Assembly (NCBI RefSeq): GCF_023347535.1 | Contig: NZ_CP094473.1 | Span: 620,001-684,000, forward strand | Direction of reading: 5' to 3' | DNA length: 64,000 nucleotides | Source: Faecalibacterium sp. HTF-F | GTDB taxonomy: Bacteria; Bacillota; Clostridia; Oscillospirales; Ruminococcaceae | In this document: piece by piece, positions 51,700 through 61,561 of the stretch | How the letters are laid out: each line of letters begins with the position of its first letter | Position numbering within the stretch: the first letter of the stretch is position 1 | The notes under the pieces: model-generated | What the model was told of the DNA's origin: nothing | The model's input: only the letters and a program-made list of their open reading frames with translations | The model's database searches: none | Translations under genes and position numbers: made by a program

Positions 51700-52587
51700 A
51701 TGAAAGGCATTATTCTCGCCGGCGGTGCCGGCACACGGCTTTATCCGCTGACCATGGTCACCAGCAAACAGCTGCTGCCGGTCTACGACAAGCCGATGAT
51801 CTATTATCCTCTGTCCACGCTGATGCTGGCAGGCATTCAGGATATCCTGATCATCTCCACCCCGACCGATACGCCTCGCTTTGAGGCGCTGCTGGGTGAT
51901 GGCAGCCAGTACGGCATCCATCTGCAGTATAAAGTTCAGCCCTCCCCGGACGGTCTGGCACAGGCCTTTATTCTGGGCGAAGAGTTCATTGGCGACGACT
52001 GCTGCGCCATGATCCTGGGCGATAACATCTTCTACGGCAACGGCTTCTCCAAGATCCTCAAGACCGCCGCCGCCAATGCGGAAAACAAAGGCCGCTGCAC
52101 CGTGTTCGGCTATTATGTGCAGGACCCGGAGCGCTTTGGCATCGTGGAGTTCGACAAGGACGGCAAGGTGCTCAGCGTGGAGGAAAAGCCTCAGCATCCC
52201 AAGTCCAACTACGCCATCACCGGCCTGTACTTCTACAACAAGGAGGTCGTCCGGATGGCAAAGCAGGTCAAGCCCTCTGCCCGCGGAGAGCTGGAGATCA
52301 CCACCCTGAACGACATGTACCTGAAGAAGGACGAGCTGGATGTTCAGCTGCTGGGCCGCGGCTTTGCATGGCTGGACACCGGCACCATGGACAGTCTGGT
52401 GGAAGCAGCCGACTTTGTGCGCATGATCGAGAAGCGTCAGGGCATCAAGATCAGTGCGCCGGAAGAGATCGCATTCAAGTACGGCTGGATCGACCGCGAT
52501 ACCCTGATGGCAAGTGCTGAGCGCTATGGCAAGAGCCCCTATGGCCAGCACCTGAAGAATGTTGCAGACGGCAAGCTGCGCTACTAA
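51700..52587 (+). CDS. rfbA: Glucose-1-phosphate thymidylyltransferase
   Basis: A 295-residue RmlA, making dTDP-glucose from dTTP and glucose-1-phosphate. Visible are [66 protein letters not shown] and [13 protein letters not shown]. Length is normal. AAAGGAG precedes the ATG. First gene of the rhamnose operon. Confidence 0.96.
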   Translation: MKGIILAGGAGTRLYPLTMVTSKQLLPVYDKPMIYYPLSTLMLAGIQDILIISTPTDTPRFEALLGDGSQYGIHLQYKVQPSPDGLAQAFILGEEFIGDDCCAMILGDNIFYGNGFSKILKTAAANAENKGRCTVFGYYVQDPERFGIVEFDKDGKVLSVEEKPQHPKSNYAITGLYFYNKEVVRMAKQVKPSARGELEITTLNDMYLKKDELDVQLLGRGFAWLDTGTMDSLVEAADFVRMIEKRQGIKISAPEEIAFKYGWIDRDTLMASAERYGKSPYGQHLKNVADGKLRY

Positions 52588-52608
52588 GCAAAAGAGAGGC
52601 GTACCCAT

Positions 52609-53526
52609 ATGAAAATCATTGTTACCGGCTGCAATGGCCAGCTGGGCACCGAGATCATTAAGCAGCTGCACGAAGGTCGCAGCGAGATCGGCCCCATCCC
52701 GGATAAACTGCTCAACGCTACGGTGATCGCCGTGGACCTGCCGGATCTGGATATCTCCAACTATAAGATGGTGGACGAGTTCATCCGCCGCAACCGCCCG
52801 GACGTCATCATCAACTGCGCCGCCTACACCAATGTGGATGGCTGCGAGGTGAACCATGACGCCGCCTTCAAGGCAAATGCTCTGGGCCCCCGCAATCTGG
52901 CACAGGCAGCCGAAAAGACCGGTGCCCGTCTGGTGCACGTCTCCACCGACTATGTGTTCTCCGGCTGTGAGAACGGCGGCGTTGCACAGGACGAGGCCAC
53001 CATTCCCGGCCCCATCAGCGCCTACGGCTCCACCAAGCTCATGGGTGAAAAGTACGTGGAACAGTTCTGCCACCGCCACTTCATCGTGCGCACCGCATGG
53101 CTCTACAGCTACTACGGCAAGAACTTCGTCAAGACCATCGTGAACGCGGGCAAAAAGTTCGGCAAGCTGGAAGTGGTCAACGACCAGTGCGGCAACCCCA
53201 CCAATGCGGTGGATCTGGCCCACGAGATCCTGCAGCTGTGCGTCACCCACGAGTACGGCCTGTACCACTGCACCGGCGAGGGCATCTGCTCGTGGTATGA
53301 TTTCGCTTCCGAGATCATCCGCCTGTCCGGCGTGGATGCTACTGTGGCTCCCTGCACCAGCGAGGAATACAAGGCAAAGCACCCGGAAAGCGCCGACCGC
53401 CCCAAGTGGAGCGCACTGGACAACCGGATGCTGCGCTGCACCGTGGGCAACGACGTGCGCGACTGGAAGGATGCTCTGGCCTGCTTCTTCACCCACTGGG
53501 ACGGCGACAACGGCATGAAGGACTGA
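52609..53526 (+). CDS. rfbD: dTDP-4-dehydrorhamnose reductase
   Basis: A 305-residue RmlD that makes dTDP-rhamnose. Visible are the NAD(P) motif TGCNGQLGTEI, VIINCAAYTNVDGCE, LVHVSTDYVFSG, YGSTKLMGEKYV (YxxxK) and TAWLYSYYGKNFV. It lies 21 nt after rfbA. The order rfbA-rfbD-x-rfbB has no rfbC. Confidence 0.95.
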   Translation: MKIIVTGCNGQLGTEIIKQLHEGRSEIGPIPDKLLNATVIAVDLPDLDISNYKMVDEFIRRNRPDVIINCAAYTNVDGCEVNHDAAFKANALGPRNLAQAAEKTGARLVHVSTDYVFSGCENGGVAQDEATIPGPISAYGSTKLMGEKYVEQFCHRHFIVRTAWLYSYYGKNFVKTIVNAGKKFGKLEVVNDQCGNPTNAVDLAHEILQLCVTHEYGLYHCTGEGICSWYDFASEIIRLSGVDATVAPCTSEEYKAKHPESADRPKWSALDNRMLRCTVGNDVRDWKDALACFFTHWDGDNGMKD

Positions 53527-53535
53527 TGATGTATC

Positions 53536-53970
53536 ATGTTGGATGCGATTTTTAGCAGACCTGTTAAGGCTCTGAAGCTCCTTGCAAAGGTGCAGTGTGT
53601 GCTGGCGTTTGTGCTTTCGGTCATGCTGTACGGCTATGTTTATGAGGGGCTGAAATACTTCAGTTTCTTTGCAGCCATTGTGCTGGGGTTGGTAGCTGCT
53701 GTGGTGCTCTGGATGTTGCAGATGTTCCTTGCATGGGCGATGTACGCTTTTGCAGAGCTGGTGGAGTATACCAGAGCCACCCACGAAGAACTGAGCAACA
53801 TGAGCAGCGGTCTGGCAGAATATACCAAAGCAATGAGCAGGACGATCAATACCATGAACCGAGAGTTATGCGTGATTGCAAAGCACTATCATGCAGAGGA
53901 AGAAGCCAGAGACAACAACACCGCCAGTGCGCAAGCTGCGGCGGATACAAACGATATAGAGGAAATTTGA
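53536..53970 (+). CDS. Small membrane protein with C-terminal coiled coil
   Basis: A 144-residue protein. Two hydrophobic helices (VQCVLAFVLSVMLYGYVYEG and YFSFFAAIVLGLVAAVVLWM, about residues 20-68) are followed by a helical, polar tail (EELSNMSSGLAEYTKAMSRTI) ending in an acidic segment. No family is recognised. It lies between rfbD and rfbB, with 9 nt before it and 3 nt after it, so it is part of the operon. It may anchor the rhamnose enzymes or glycan machinery; that is speculation. Confidence 0.7.
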   Translation: MLDAIFSRPVKALKLLAKVQCVLAFVLSVMLYGYVYEGLKYFSFFAAIVLGLVAAVVLWMLQMFLAWAMYAFAELVEYTRATHEELSNMSSGLAEYTKAMSRTINTMNRELCVIAKHYHAEEEARDNNTASAQAAADTNDIEEI

Positions 53971-53973
53971 TTT

Positions 53974-55038
53974 ATGAAAACCTATCTGATCACCGGCTGC
54001 GCCGGTTTTATTGGTTCCAACTTTGTGCATTATATGCTCAAAAAGTACCCGGAGATCCTGCTGGTCAATCTGGATAAGCTGACCTACGCCGGCAATCTGG
54101 AAAACCTGAAGGACGTGGAGGGCGACCCCCGCCATGTGTTTGTGCAGGGCGATATCTGCGACAAGGAGCTGGTGGAAGGCCTGTTCCAGAAGTATGATTT
54201 CGATTACGTCATCAACTTTGCCGCCGAGAGCCATGTGGATCGCTCCATCAAGAACCCCGAGATCTTTGTGCAGAGCAACGTGATGGGCACCGTCAACCTG
54301 CTGCAGCGCGCCAAGGAGGCATGGTACGACGCCGACGCCAAGACCTGGAAAGAGGGCAAGAAGTACCTGCAGGTGTCCACCGATGAGGTGTACGGCGCTC
54401 TGGGTGCGGACGGCTTCTTTATGGAGACCACTCCGCTGTGCCCCCACAGCCCCTATTCTTCTTCCAAGGCTAGCGCCGATATGTTCGTTATGGCGTTCCA
54501 CGATACCTACGGTATGCCGGTGAACATCACCCGCTGCTCCAACAACTACGGCCCCTACCAGTTCCCGGAGAAGCTGATCCCCCTGATGATCAACAACGTC
54601 AAGCACCACAAGCAGCTGCCCGTCTACGGCGACGGTATGCAGATCCGCGACTGGCTGTATGTGGAGGATCACTGCAAGGCCATCGACATGGTGGCCAACG
54701 GCGGCAAGATCGGTGAGGTGTACAACGTTGGCGGCCACAATGAGCGCCCCAACATCTTCATCGTCAAGACCATCATCAACCAGCTGCACGACCGTCTGCA
54801 GGACGAGGGCATCAGCGAAGACCTCATCAAGCATGTGGCCGACCGTCTGGGCCACGACCGCCGCTACGGCATCGACCCCACCAAGATCAAGAACGATCTG
54901 GGCTGGTACCCCGAGACCCCCTTCGAGAAGGGCATCGTACTCACCATCGACTGGTACCTGAACCATCAGGAGTGGATGGACCACGTCACCAGCGGCGATT
55001 ACCAGAACTACTATCAGGATATGTATAAGAATAAGTAA
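53974..55038 (+). CDS. rfbB: dTDP-glucose 4,6-dehydratase
   Basis: A 354-residue RmlB, making dTDP-4-keto-6-deoxyglucose. Visible are TGCAGFIGSNFVHYML, NFAAESHVDRSI, VSTDEVYGALG, the catalytic YSSSKASADMFV (YxxxK), NNYGPYQFPEKLIPL and DHCKAIDMV. Length is normal. Last gene of the operon before a structured terminator region. Confidence 0.96.
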   Translation: MKTYLITGCAGFIGSNFVHYMLKKYPEILLVNLDKLTYAGNLENLKDVEGDPRHVFVQGDICDKELVEGLFQKYDFDYVINFAAESHVDRSIKNPEIFVQSNVMGTVNLLQRAKEAWYDADAKTWKEGKKYLQVSTDEVYGALGADGFFMETTPLCPHSPYSSSKASADMFVMAFHDTYGMPVNITRCSNNYGPYQFPEKLIPLMINNVKHHKQLPVYGDGMQIRDWLYVEDHCKAIDMVANGGKIGEVYNVGGHNERPNIFIVKTIINQLHDRLQDEGISEDLIKHVADRLGHDRRYGIDPTKIKNDLGWYPETPFEKGIVLTIDWYLNHQEWMDHVTSGDYQNYYQDMYKNK

Positions 55039-55112
55039 CAGCCTGTAGAGAAAAGCCCCTCTCATATGGGGCTGCCGCAAAATGCGGCGTTCTGAAACTG
55101 CTGTTCTGACAT

Positions 55113-55183
55113 CAAAGCAAGCGCAGCGCTTTTCATCAAAGACCGGAAATTTTTGATGGAGATGCGGGGCACTTGCTTTTTTG
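55113..55183 (+). terminator. Terminator region after rfbB
   Basis: AAAGCAAG-CGC pairs with GC-CTTGCTTT across a loop holding a second stem (TCATCAAA/TTTGATGG), followed by a T-run. A smaller stem, AGCCCC/GGGGCT, lies at 55054-55073. Confidence 0.65.
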
Positions 55184-55251
55184 TGTTGGCTATATCGTTT
55201 TGCGGCAAAGTGTGTTAGAATAGAGCTATCAACATTTCAGGAGGGTACCTC

Positions 55252-56091
55252 ATGCTCAAACGACTGCGCACTGCGCACCCGATCGTATTCTGTGTTCTGG
55301 CCGAAGTGGTCTTTCTGGCAAGCCTGTTTGTCACCGACCTGATCTTTACCATTGTGCTGGTGCTGCTCCGGGCAGATTTTTCTGCACTGGATACATACCT
55401 CTACAGCACCCTGCAGGAACTGGTGGGCGCATTGATAGCGGTGCTGTTTCTGGTGCGGACAGACCGTGCCGGGCTGCTGCGCCGCCGCGGCAGCGGCTTT
55501 TTCAACGGCCTGCTGGTGGGCATGTACCCGCTGGTGTTCATCGGCTACAACACCTTTGGCTCGCTGCTGCTGGGCCGGCCGGAGAATGGCACGCTGCAGC
55601 CCGCTGTGCGCATCTGCACCTTTCTGGCCAACATGGCCATGGTGGGCGTGGCGGAAGAGTTCATCTTCCGGGGCGTCATCGCCCAGACCCTGCTGGAACA
55701 CTTCGGCACCAGCCGCGCCGGTGTGTGGAAGGCCTGCCTGCTGTCCGGCGTGCTGTTTGGTGCGGCGCACCTGACCAATATTCTGGGCTCGGCACCTTTC
55801 GGCGTGCTGATGCAGTGCGTGTTTGCGGCTTCGCTGGGCACGCTGTTTGCCGCAGTCTACTTCCGCACCGGCAACCTCTGGGTGACGGTGTTCCTGCACG
55901 GCGCAATGGACATCTCCTCCATGCTCATCGGCGGGCTGTACGGCACCACCACGGTGGCCGAAGCCGTGAGCGGCTACGATGCCTCCATGCTTCTGTCGGT
56001 GCTGCTGTACCTGATCCCCACCGCATTTCTGCTGCGCAGGAAAAAGCTGCCGGAGGTGCAGCTGTATTGGCACCAGTACGTAAAAAAATAA
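55252..56091 (+). CDS. CPBP-family intramembrane protease
   Basis: A 279-residue membrane protein with about eight helices. The CPBP (Abi/CAAX protease-like) motifs are in order: VAEEFIFRG (EExxxR, about residues 132-140), FGAAHL (about 167-172) and FLHGAMD (about 216-222). This family includes Rce1-type proteases and bacteriocin self-immunity proteins. The substrate is unknown. AGGAGG precedes the ATG. It is a single-gene unit. Confidence 0.88.
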   Translation: MLKRLRTAHPIVFCVLAEVVFLASLFVTDLIFTIVLVLLRADFSALDTYLYSTLQELVGALIAVLFLVRTDRAGLLRRRGSGFFNGLLVGMYPLVFIGYNTFGSLLLGRPENGTLQPAVRICTFLANMAMVGVAEEFIFRGVIAQTLLEHFGTSRAGVWKACLLSGVLFGAAHLTNILGSAPFGVLMQCVFAASLGTLFAAVYFRTGNLWVTVFLHGAMDISSMLIGGLYGTTTVAEAVSGYDASMLLSVLLYLIPTAFLLRRKKLPEVQLYWHQYVKK

Positions 56092-56113
56092 AGGCAGGAT
56101 GCAAAAAATATCC

Positions 56114-56142
56114 TTGCATTTTGCACAGGGTTCTGGTATACT
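56114..56142 (+). promoter_or_regulatory. Promoter of rpsO
   Basis: -35 TTGCAT, 17-nt spacer, -10 TATACT. The leader of about 100 nt could hold the S15 autoregulatory structure. Confidence 0.8.
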
Positions 56143-56248
56143 GTATCTGTTACCGTGGTACGGGGCTGGGAGTATGCCCGCTTTTGGGAATGCCGTTTCC
56201 CGCCGCTGTTCCATTGGCACATAAAATTTTATAAAGAGGTATGTTACT

Positions 56249-56503
56249 ATGAACAAGCAGGAAGTTATGGCCAAAGTCGCTCTGACCGAGAAGGACACTG
56301 GCTCTCCCGAAGTCCAGGTCGCTCTGCTGACCGCTCACATCAACGAGCTGAACGAGCACCTGAAGAAGAACCCGAACGATCACCACAGCCGCCGCGGCCT
56401 GATGAAGATGGTTGGCCGCCGCCGCAATCTGCTGGCTTATCTCCAGAAGAAGGACATCGAGCGTTACCGTGCTCTGATCGCAACTCTGGGTCTGCGTAAG
56501 TAA
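56249..56503 (+). CDS. rpsO: 30S ribosomal protein S15
   Basis: An 84-residue S15, slightly shorter at the N-terminus than the usual 89. Visible are [40 protein letters not shown] and [20 protein letters not shown]. It binds 16S rRNA early in 30S assembly. AAAGAGG precedes the ATG. It is followed by a terminator and then pnp, the conserved rpsO-pnp order. Confidence 0.97.
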   Translation: MNKQEVMAKVALTEKDTGSPEVQVALLTAHINELNEHLKKNPNDHHSRRGLMKMVGRRRNLLAYLQKKDIERYRALIATLGLRK

Positions 56504-56514
56504 TTTAAACAGAG

Positions 56515-56550
56515 GGCAGGTACCGCAAAGGTGCCTGCCTTTTGCTTTTT
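56515..56550 (+). terminator. Terminator between rpsO and pnp
   Basis: GGCAGGTACC pairs with GGTGCCTGCC (one mismatch), followed by TTTTGCTTTTT. Read-through is probably needed for some pnp expression. The rest of the gap up to 56700 holds a palindromic leader stem (TGCCTGCAGGCA) before pnp. Confidence 0.8.
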
Positions 56551-56700
56551 ATATTTTCTGTACAAATGGCGGCGGCAGCGTGTTGCAGCAGTAAATCGAG
56601 CGCCTGTGCCTGCAGGCAGGGACGCTGGATTTATTGCTATGATGCGCGTGCCGCAGCCTTTGGAGAATAAAAGATCCGCAAAAACAAGGAGGCAAAAACA

Positions 56701-58848
56701 ATGGCAATTGAATTTGGTTCCCGCAAAGAGACCTTTGAAAACTTCAAGGTCTACGAGACCATGCTGGCCGGCCGCCCGTTCAAGGTAGAAATGGGCAAGA
56801 TGTGCGGCCTGTCCAACGCCAGTGCACTGATCCGCTACGGCGAGACCTGCGTCATGTGCAACGTGGTCATGAGCCCCAAGCCCCGCGAGGGCGTGGATTT
56901 CTTCCCCCTGAACGTGGAGTATGAGGAAAAGCTCTACGCCGCAGGCCGCATCCCCGGCAGCTTTATGCGCCGCGAGGGCCGCCCCGGCGAGCGCGCCATC
57001 CTGACCAGCCGCGTGGTGGACCGCCCCATGCGCCCGCTGTTCCCCAAGGAAATGCGCAACGACGTGTGCATCACCATGACCGTGATGAGCCTTGACCCGG
57101 ACTGCAGCCCCGAGATCGCCGGTATGATCGGTGCCTCTCTGGTCACTGCTGTGTCCGACATCCCGTGGAACGGCCCCATCGGCGGCGTGCAGGTGGGTCT
57201 GGTGGACGGCGAGATCGTGCTGAACCCCACGCAGGAACAGCGCAAGGTGAGCGATCTGGCCCTGACTGTTGCCGCCACCATGGACAAGATCGTGATGATC
57301 GAAGCCGGCGCCAACGAGGTGGACGAGGACACCATGCTGAACGCCATCAAGGCCGCTCACGTGGAGATCAAAAAGATCATCGAGTTCATCAACAAGATCG
57401 TGGCCGAGCGCGGCAAGCCGAAGATCGATTTTCAGGTGGTGGGTCTGGATATGGACGTGTTCCACGCCATCCAGAACAAGTATCTGGACGACTTCAAGGC
57501 CGCCATGGACACCGACGACAAGAACGTGCGTGACGCCGCCCTGCTGCCCATCATGGACCGCATCGCCGAGGAGTACCCCGACCTGACCGCTGCTGACCTC
57601 GACCTCGTGAGCTACAAGATGCAGAAGTTCGTGGTGCGCCGCTGGCTGCTGGATGAGGGCAAGCGTGTGGACGGCCGCGGCATCAACGAGATCCGCCCGC
57701 TGGCTGCTGAGGTGGGCATCCTGCCCCGCGTGCACGGCTCCGGCATGTTCACCCGCGGCCAGACCCAGGTGCTGACCACCTGCACCCTGGGCGGCACCAA
57801 GGACAACCAGCTGATGGACGATCTGACCGACGAGCAGACCAAGCGCTATATCCATCACTATAACTTCCCGCCGTACTCTGTGGGCGAGGCCCGCGCACCG
57901 CGCAGCCCCGGCCGCCGCGAGATCGGCCACGGCGCACTGGCAGAGCGTGCTCTGGTGCCGGTGCTGCCCTCTCTGGAAGAGTTCCCCTACACCATCCGCT
58001 GCGTGTCTGAGGTGCTCTCTTCCAACGGCTCCACCTCTCAGGCATCCATCTGCGGCTCTACGCTGGCACTGATGGACGCAGGCGTGCCCATCAAGGCACC
58101 CGTTGCCGGCATTTCCTGCGGCCTGATCACCGAGGGCGACCGCTGGATGACCATGCTGGACATTCAGGGCGTGGAGGACTTCCACGGCGATATGGACTTC
58201 AAGGTGGGCGGCACCCGCAAGGGCATCACCGCCATCCAGATGGACATTAAGATCGACGGCCTGACCTACGACATCATTGCCGAGGCCTTTGAGAAGTGCC
58301 GCAAGGGCCGCCTGTATATTCTGGACGAGATCATCAAACCGGTGATCGCAGAGCCCCGCCACGAACTGAGCCGCTACGCACCCAAGATGTTCAGCATGAT
58401 GATCCCCACCGATAAGATCAAGGACGTCATCGGCAAGGGCGGCAAGGTCATTCAGGACATCTGCGCTACCTGCAACTGCAAGATCGATGTGCAGGAGGAC
58501 GGCCATGTGTTCGTCTCTGCCGTGAATCAGGAGGACGCAAAGCGCGCCATCTTTACCATCAAGACCATTGTGGAGGACCCCGAGATCGGTGCCATCTACA
58601 AGGGCAAGGTGACCCGCCTGATGAACTTTGGTGCTTTCGTGGAGATCGCACCGGGCAAGGAAGGTCTGGTGCACATCTCCAAGCTGGACACCAAGCGTGT
58701 GGAGCGCGTGGAGGATGTTGTGGCCGTGGGTGATGCCATCGTGGTCAAGGTGACCGACATCGACCAGCAGGGCCGCATCAACCTGAGCCGCCGCGACGCC
58801 ATTCTGGCTCTGGAAGCCAAGCGCGCCGAGCAGCAGGCACAGCAGTAA
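56701..58848 (+). CDS. pnp: Polyribonucleotide nucleotidyltransferase (PNPase)
   Basis: A 715-residue 3'-5' phosphorolytic exoribonuclease. Two RNase PH domains are visible (EMGKMCGLSNASALIRYGET with FFPLNVEYEEKLYAAGRIPG; then GILPRVHGSGMFTRGQTQVL with FPPYSVGEA), then the KH domain (IPTDKIKDVIGKGGKVIQDI) and S1 domain (YKGKVTRLMNFGAFVEIAPG). Length and order are normal. GGAGG precedes the ATG. Confidence 0.97.
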   Translation: MAIEFGSRKETFENFKVYETMLAGRPFKVEMGKMCGLSNASALIRYGETCVMCNVVMSPKPREGVDFFPLNVEYEEKLYAAGRIPGSFMRREGRPGERAILTSRVVDRPMRPLFPKEMRNDVCITMTVMSLDPDCSPEIAGMIGASLVTAVSDIPWNGPIGGVQVGLVDGEIVLNPTQEQRKVSDLALTVAATMDKIVMIEAGANEVDEDTMLNAIKAAHVEIKKIIEFINKIVAERGKPKIDFQVVGLDMDVFHAIQNKYLDDFKAAMDTDDKNVRDAALLPIMDRIAEEYPDLTAADLDLVSYKMQKFVVRRWLLDEGKRVDGRGINEIRPLAAEVGILPRVHGSGMFTRGQTQVLTTCTLGGTKDNQLMDDLTDEQTKRYIHHYNFPPYSVGEARAPRSPGRREIGHGALAERALVPVLPSLEEFPYTIRCVSEVLSSNGSTSQASICGSTLALMDAGVPIKAPVAGISCGLITEGDRWMTMLDIQGVEDFHGDMDFKVGGTRKGITAIQMDIKIDGLTYDIIAEAFEKCRKGRLYILDEIIKPVIAEPRHELSRYAPKMFSMMIPTDKIKDVIGKGGKVIQDICATCNCKIDVQEDGHVFVSAVNQEDAKRAIFTIKTIVEDPEIGAIYKGKVTRLMNFGAFVEIAPGKEGLVHISKLDTKRVERVEDVVAVGDAIVVKVTDIDQQGRINLSRRDAILALEAKRAEQQAQQ

Positions 58849-58884
58849 ATAAAACCGGCTCTCCCTCTGGGAGGACCGCTGAAC

Positions 58885-58934
58885 AGGCAAAAAAAGCATC
58901 TGCAGTCATTACGGCTGCAGATGCTTTTTTGTTG
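58885..58934. terminator. Bidirectional terminator between pnp and the sortase gene
   Basis: AAAAAAGCATCTGCAG pairs with CTGCAGATGCTTTTTT. It lies between convergent genes and serves both strands. Confidence 0.9.
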
Positions 58935-58975
58935 AAAAACTTATTCCGTGCAAAGCCGCGGATAAAAGCGGCTCC

Positions 58976-59830
58976 TCAGTGCGTTTCGTGGGTTTTGTGC
59001 GTTTTGCCCTTTGCGGAGCTGCGTTTGCTGGGAGCGAACAGCAGCCAGAACAGCAGCACCAGAAGCAGGGGCAGTGCCATGATGGGCGCGGTGAGGATGG
59101 GCTCGATCTTGATGGCGTCGGAGGTCACACGGATGTGCTTGAGCTTGTCCGGCGTGGTGATGCGGCGTCCCCGCACCAGCAGCCGGTGGGTGTTGATGCC
59201 GTAGGGCGTGCAGGTCATCAGAGTGACGTAGTCCTTGCCCTCCGACACCTTCAGGCTGTCGGTCTCGGTGGGCAGGACGATGGAAATGTTGTCCACCTCG
59301 TAGGTGAGAGTCCGGTCCAGCACCGTGATGGTGAAGGTGTCGCCCACTTCCAGCTGATCCAGATTGGTGAACAGCTTGGCGCTGGGCAGGCCCCGGTGGG
59401 CCGAAATGACCGCGTGGGTGCTGGCACCGCCCACCGGCAGGCTGGTGCCCTCCAGATGACCGGCGGCCACCTGCAGCACGGCATCGCTGGTGCCGTGGTA
59501 GATGGGCAGCTCCACGCCGATCTTTTCAATGGTGATATAGCCCATGATGCCGGTTCCGGTCACGTCCAGCGTGCTCTCGTAGGACGGGAACCGGTCCGGA
59601 AAATACAGGGCATCCGGGTCTGCGGCGATCTGCGCATTGAAGGCATCGGCCGCTTCAAAATAGGCGGTGTAATCCGCATCCGACAGCTTATCCACATCGG
59701 CGGCGTAGTTGGCCACAGCACGGGTCTGGTGCAGCTGGTTGACATAGTCGCTGATGGTGGGGTATAACATCACGGATAGACCCACGAAAAAGACGAGGAT
59801 CAGGATGATGGTGCTTTTGTTCTTTTTCAT
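58976..59830 (-). CDS. Class C (pilin) sortase
   Basis: A 284-residue membrane transpeptidase that links pilin subunits. It has an N-terminal helix (STIILILVFFVGLSVMLYP), catalytic His in THAVISAHRGLP, catalytic Cys in YVTLMTCTPYGINTHRLLVRG with the Arg eight residues later, and a C-terminal helix (PIMALPLLLVLLFWLLFAP), as in class C sortases. It lies downstream of the LPSTG pilin gene, its probable substrate. Confidence 0.93.
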   Translation of the reverse strand: MKKNKSTIILILVFFVGLSVMLYPTISDYVNQLHQTRAVANYAADVDKLSDADYTAYFEAADAFNAQIAADPDALYFPDRFPSYESTLDVTGTGIMGYITIEKIGVELPIYHGTSDAVLQVAAGHLEGTSLPVGGASTHAVISAHRGLPSAKLFTNLDQLEVGDTFTITVLDRTLTYEVDNISIVLPTETDSLKVSEGKDYVTLMTCTPYGINTHRLLVRGRRITTPDKLKHIRVTSDAIKIEPILTAPIMALPLLLVLLFWLLFAPSKRSSAKGKTHKTHETH

Positions 59831-59864
59831 GGGCTGCTCCCTAATGTTATAAGATTAAGGAAAG

Positions 59865-59892
59865 GATGCGGAGGCCGCAAGACCTCCGCATC
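59865..59892 (-). other. Hairpin between pilin and sortase genes
   Basis: A perfect 10-bp stem, GATGCGGAGG/CCTCCGCATC. There is no clear T-run, so it may be an mRNA-stability or processing hairpin that keeps pilin mRNA above sortase mRNA. Confidence 0.5.
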
Positions 59893-59926
59893 TCCTGTTG
59901 CTATAGGACTTTTCCGGGGAGAAGAA

Positions 59927-61360
59927 TTACTTGTTCTCCATGCGTTTTTTGGTGACCAGCAGGACCACTGCTGCCACCATCAGGCCGCCGCCGATAACGT
60001 AGAACAGGGTGGTGCCCATGCCGCCGGTGGAGGGCAGGGTAGCACCGGTGTTGTTGGAAACGTATACGGTGCCGTTTTCAGCAGGGGAGACAACGCCTTC
60101 CTTGCTGATGGTAACGGTAACAGGGGCGGTCAGTTTGTTGTAGCCATCGGGAGCCTTAGTTTCTTCCAAGTAGTAGGTGCCAGCATCCAGACCGTTCAGA
60201 ACCAGTTCGGCTTTATCGTTGGAGGTCATCGTAACACCAGCAGCGGCAGCGTCGGTGGTCCAGCTGGTCAGCAGGCCGTTGGCATCGAACTGAGCATAGT
60301 AGTTTTTCCCGTTGACAGTCTTGTAGAGACGGAACTCTGCGCCGGGCAGCAGGTTCTCCTTATCAGTGCCAGCGTGCTTAAAGACCTTAAAGCCAAAGAC
60401 TTTGGTCGTGGTCTTCTCCCAAGTGCTGTAACCGTTTGTGCCGTAAGTCAGTTTGGCCTCATTGGTGTTGTCACCGTTGATCACAGCCGAGGAAGTGATC
60501 TGACCGTAGTAAGTAACAGTGACCACATCGTTGGACTTCAGAATGCCATCGTTGATCTTCAGTTCAAAAGCACAGCCATCAATGATGGGATCAATAAAGC
60601 CGTACTCTGTGGTGTTCAGAGTACGAGAGCCAACCTTGACCACAACAGGATGCTCAGTGTTGTTGACAAAAGTCAGGCCAGCGCTCATCTTATCGTGAAT
60701 CACGTAGTTGCTGGGCTGACCATCAATAACGTTAACGGTGATCTGGAACTGAACGTAATCGCCAATACCGGCAGTGTTGTTTTCAACAGTGTTGCTGTTT
60801 TCAACGATCTTCTTATCGATGGTAGGCTTACCATTCTTTTCGTTGATTTCAACATCAGGCTTGGTAGTGTCCAGAGAACAGACAACTTCTACAGCTTCAT
60901 CCCAGCCGGAAGAAACGACCAGATAGTAGCCCAGTTCCAAGTTGGTGAAATTCACCGTGCTGGAAGTGGCCGTGATGGCGGTGGCATCTGCTGTGATGTC
61001 AGTGTGAGCGCCCAACCATGCTTTTGCAGAAACAGCCAGCGCCTTGGCATCATCAGCGTTCAGACCATCCTTAACAGTAATGACACCATCATTGCCGACG
61101 GCAGTAAAGTATTTGGATTTGACGTCGGCGCTATTGATAAAGTTAGACCACTTATCATTCGTCTTATAAACAATGCCGGTGTATCCGTCATTGTGAGTAG
61201 CGATGTCCAGAATGCGGTAAACATTGTAAGTTTTACCGGAAACGGCATTGTTGATTGTGATGCTGCCCGGGGCATCCGCCGCAAACGCAGGCACCGCCAT
61301 GGCGCACAGCAGGGCAACAGCCAGCAGAGCCGCCATGAGTTTTTTGAACGTCTTCTTCAT
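59927..61360 (-). CDS. Pilin with isopeptide-forming domains and LPSTG anchor
   Basis: A 477-residue surface protein. A signal peptide (AALLAVALLCAMAVPAFA) is followed by beta-rich domains of the fimbrial type (KPTIDKKIVENSN, a likely pilin Lys region; GDYVQFQITVNVID; AEFRLYKTVNGKNYYAQFDA with a SpaA/Cna-like fold). The C-terminus has LPSTGGMGTT, a membrane helix and a positive tail (KKRMENK). Sortase C just downstream would polymerise it. Lys and Asn residues suggest internal isopeptide bonds. The start follows GAGAGGAG. Confidence 0.9.
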   Translation of the reverse strand: MKKTFKKLMAALLAVALLCAMAVPAFAADAPGSITINNAVSGKTYNVYRILDIATHNDGYTGIVYKTNDKWSNFINSADVKSKYFTAVGNDGVITVKDGLNADDAKALAVSAKAWLGAHTDITADATAITATSSTVNFTNLELGYYLVVSSGWDEAVEVVCSLDTTKPDVEINEKNGKPTIDKKIVENSNTVENNTAGIGDYVQFQITVNVIDGQPSNYVIHDKMSAGLTFVNNTEHPVVVKVGSRTLNTTEYGFIDPIIDGCAFELKINDGILKSNDVVTVTYYGQITSSAVINGDNTNEAKLTYGTNGYSTWEKTTTKVFGFKVFKHAGTDKENLLPGAEFRLYKTVNGKNYYAQFDANGLLTSWTTDAAAAGVTMTSNDKAELVLNGLDAGTYYLEETKAPDGYNKLTAPVTVTISKEGVVSPAENGTVYVSNNTGATLPSTGGMGTTLFYVIGGGLMVAAVVLLVTKKRMENK

Positions 61361-61561
61361 CGTTTGTAAAAACTCCTCTCAATTTTTGCTTTTGATTCCT
61401 ATATCGGGTCCACATACAGCGCAGGAATGATCTTGCCGCTGCGTAAGAAGGGTGCAGCCCTGCCCTCCACATCCGCACACTCTGCAGACCCAGCACACCA
61501 GAGCGGTAAGCGTTATAGCTGTGCCGTCTGCTGTTACAAAGTAATACCGGCCCCGCCGGGA

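Noticed and set aside
56464..58899. Minus-strand open frame of 811 codons opposite pnp
   Set aside because: It is a His/Leu/Val-rich shadow of pnp, with no ribosome site and no domain.
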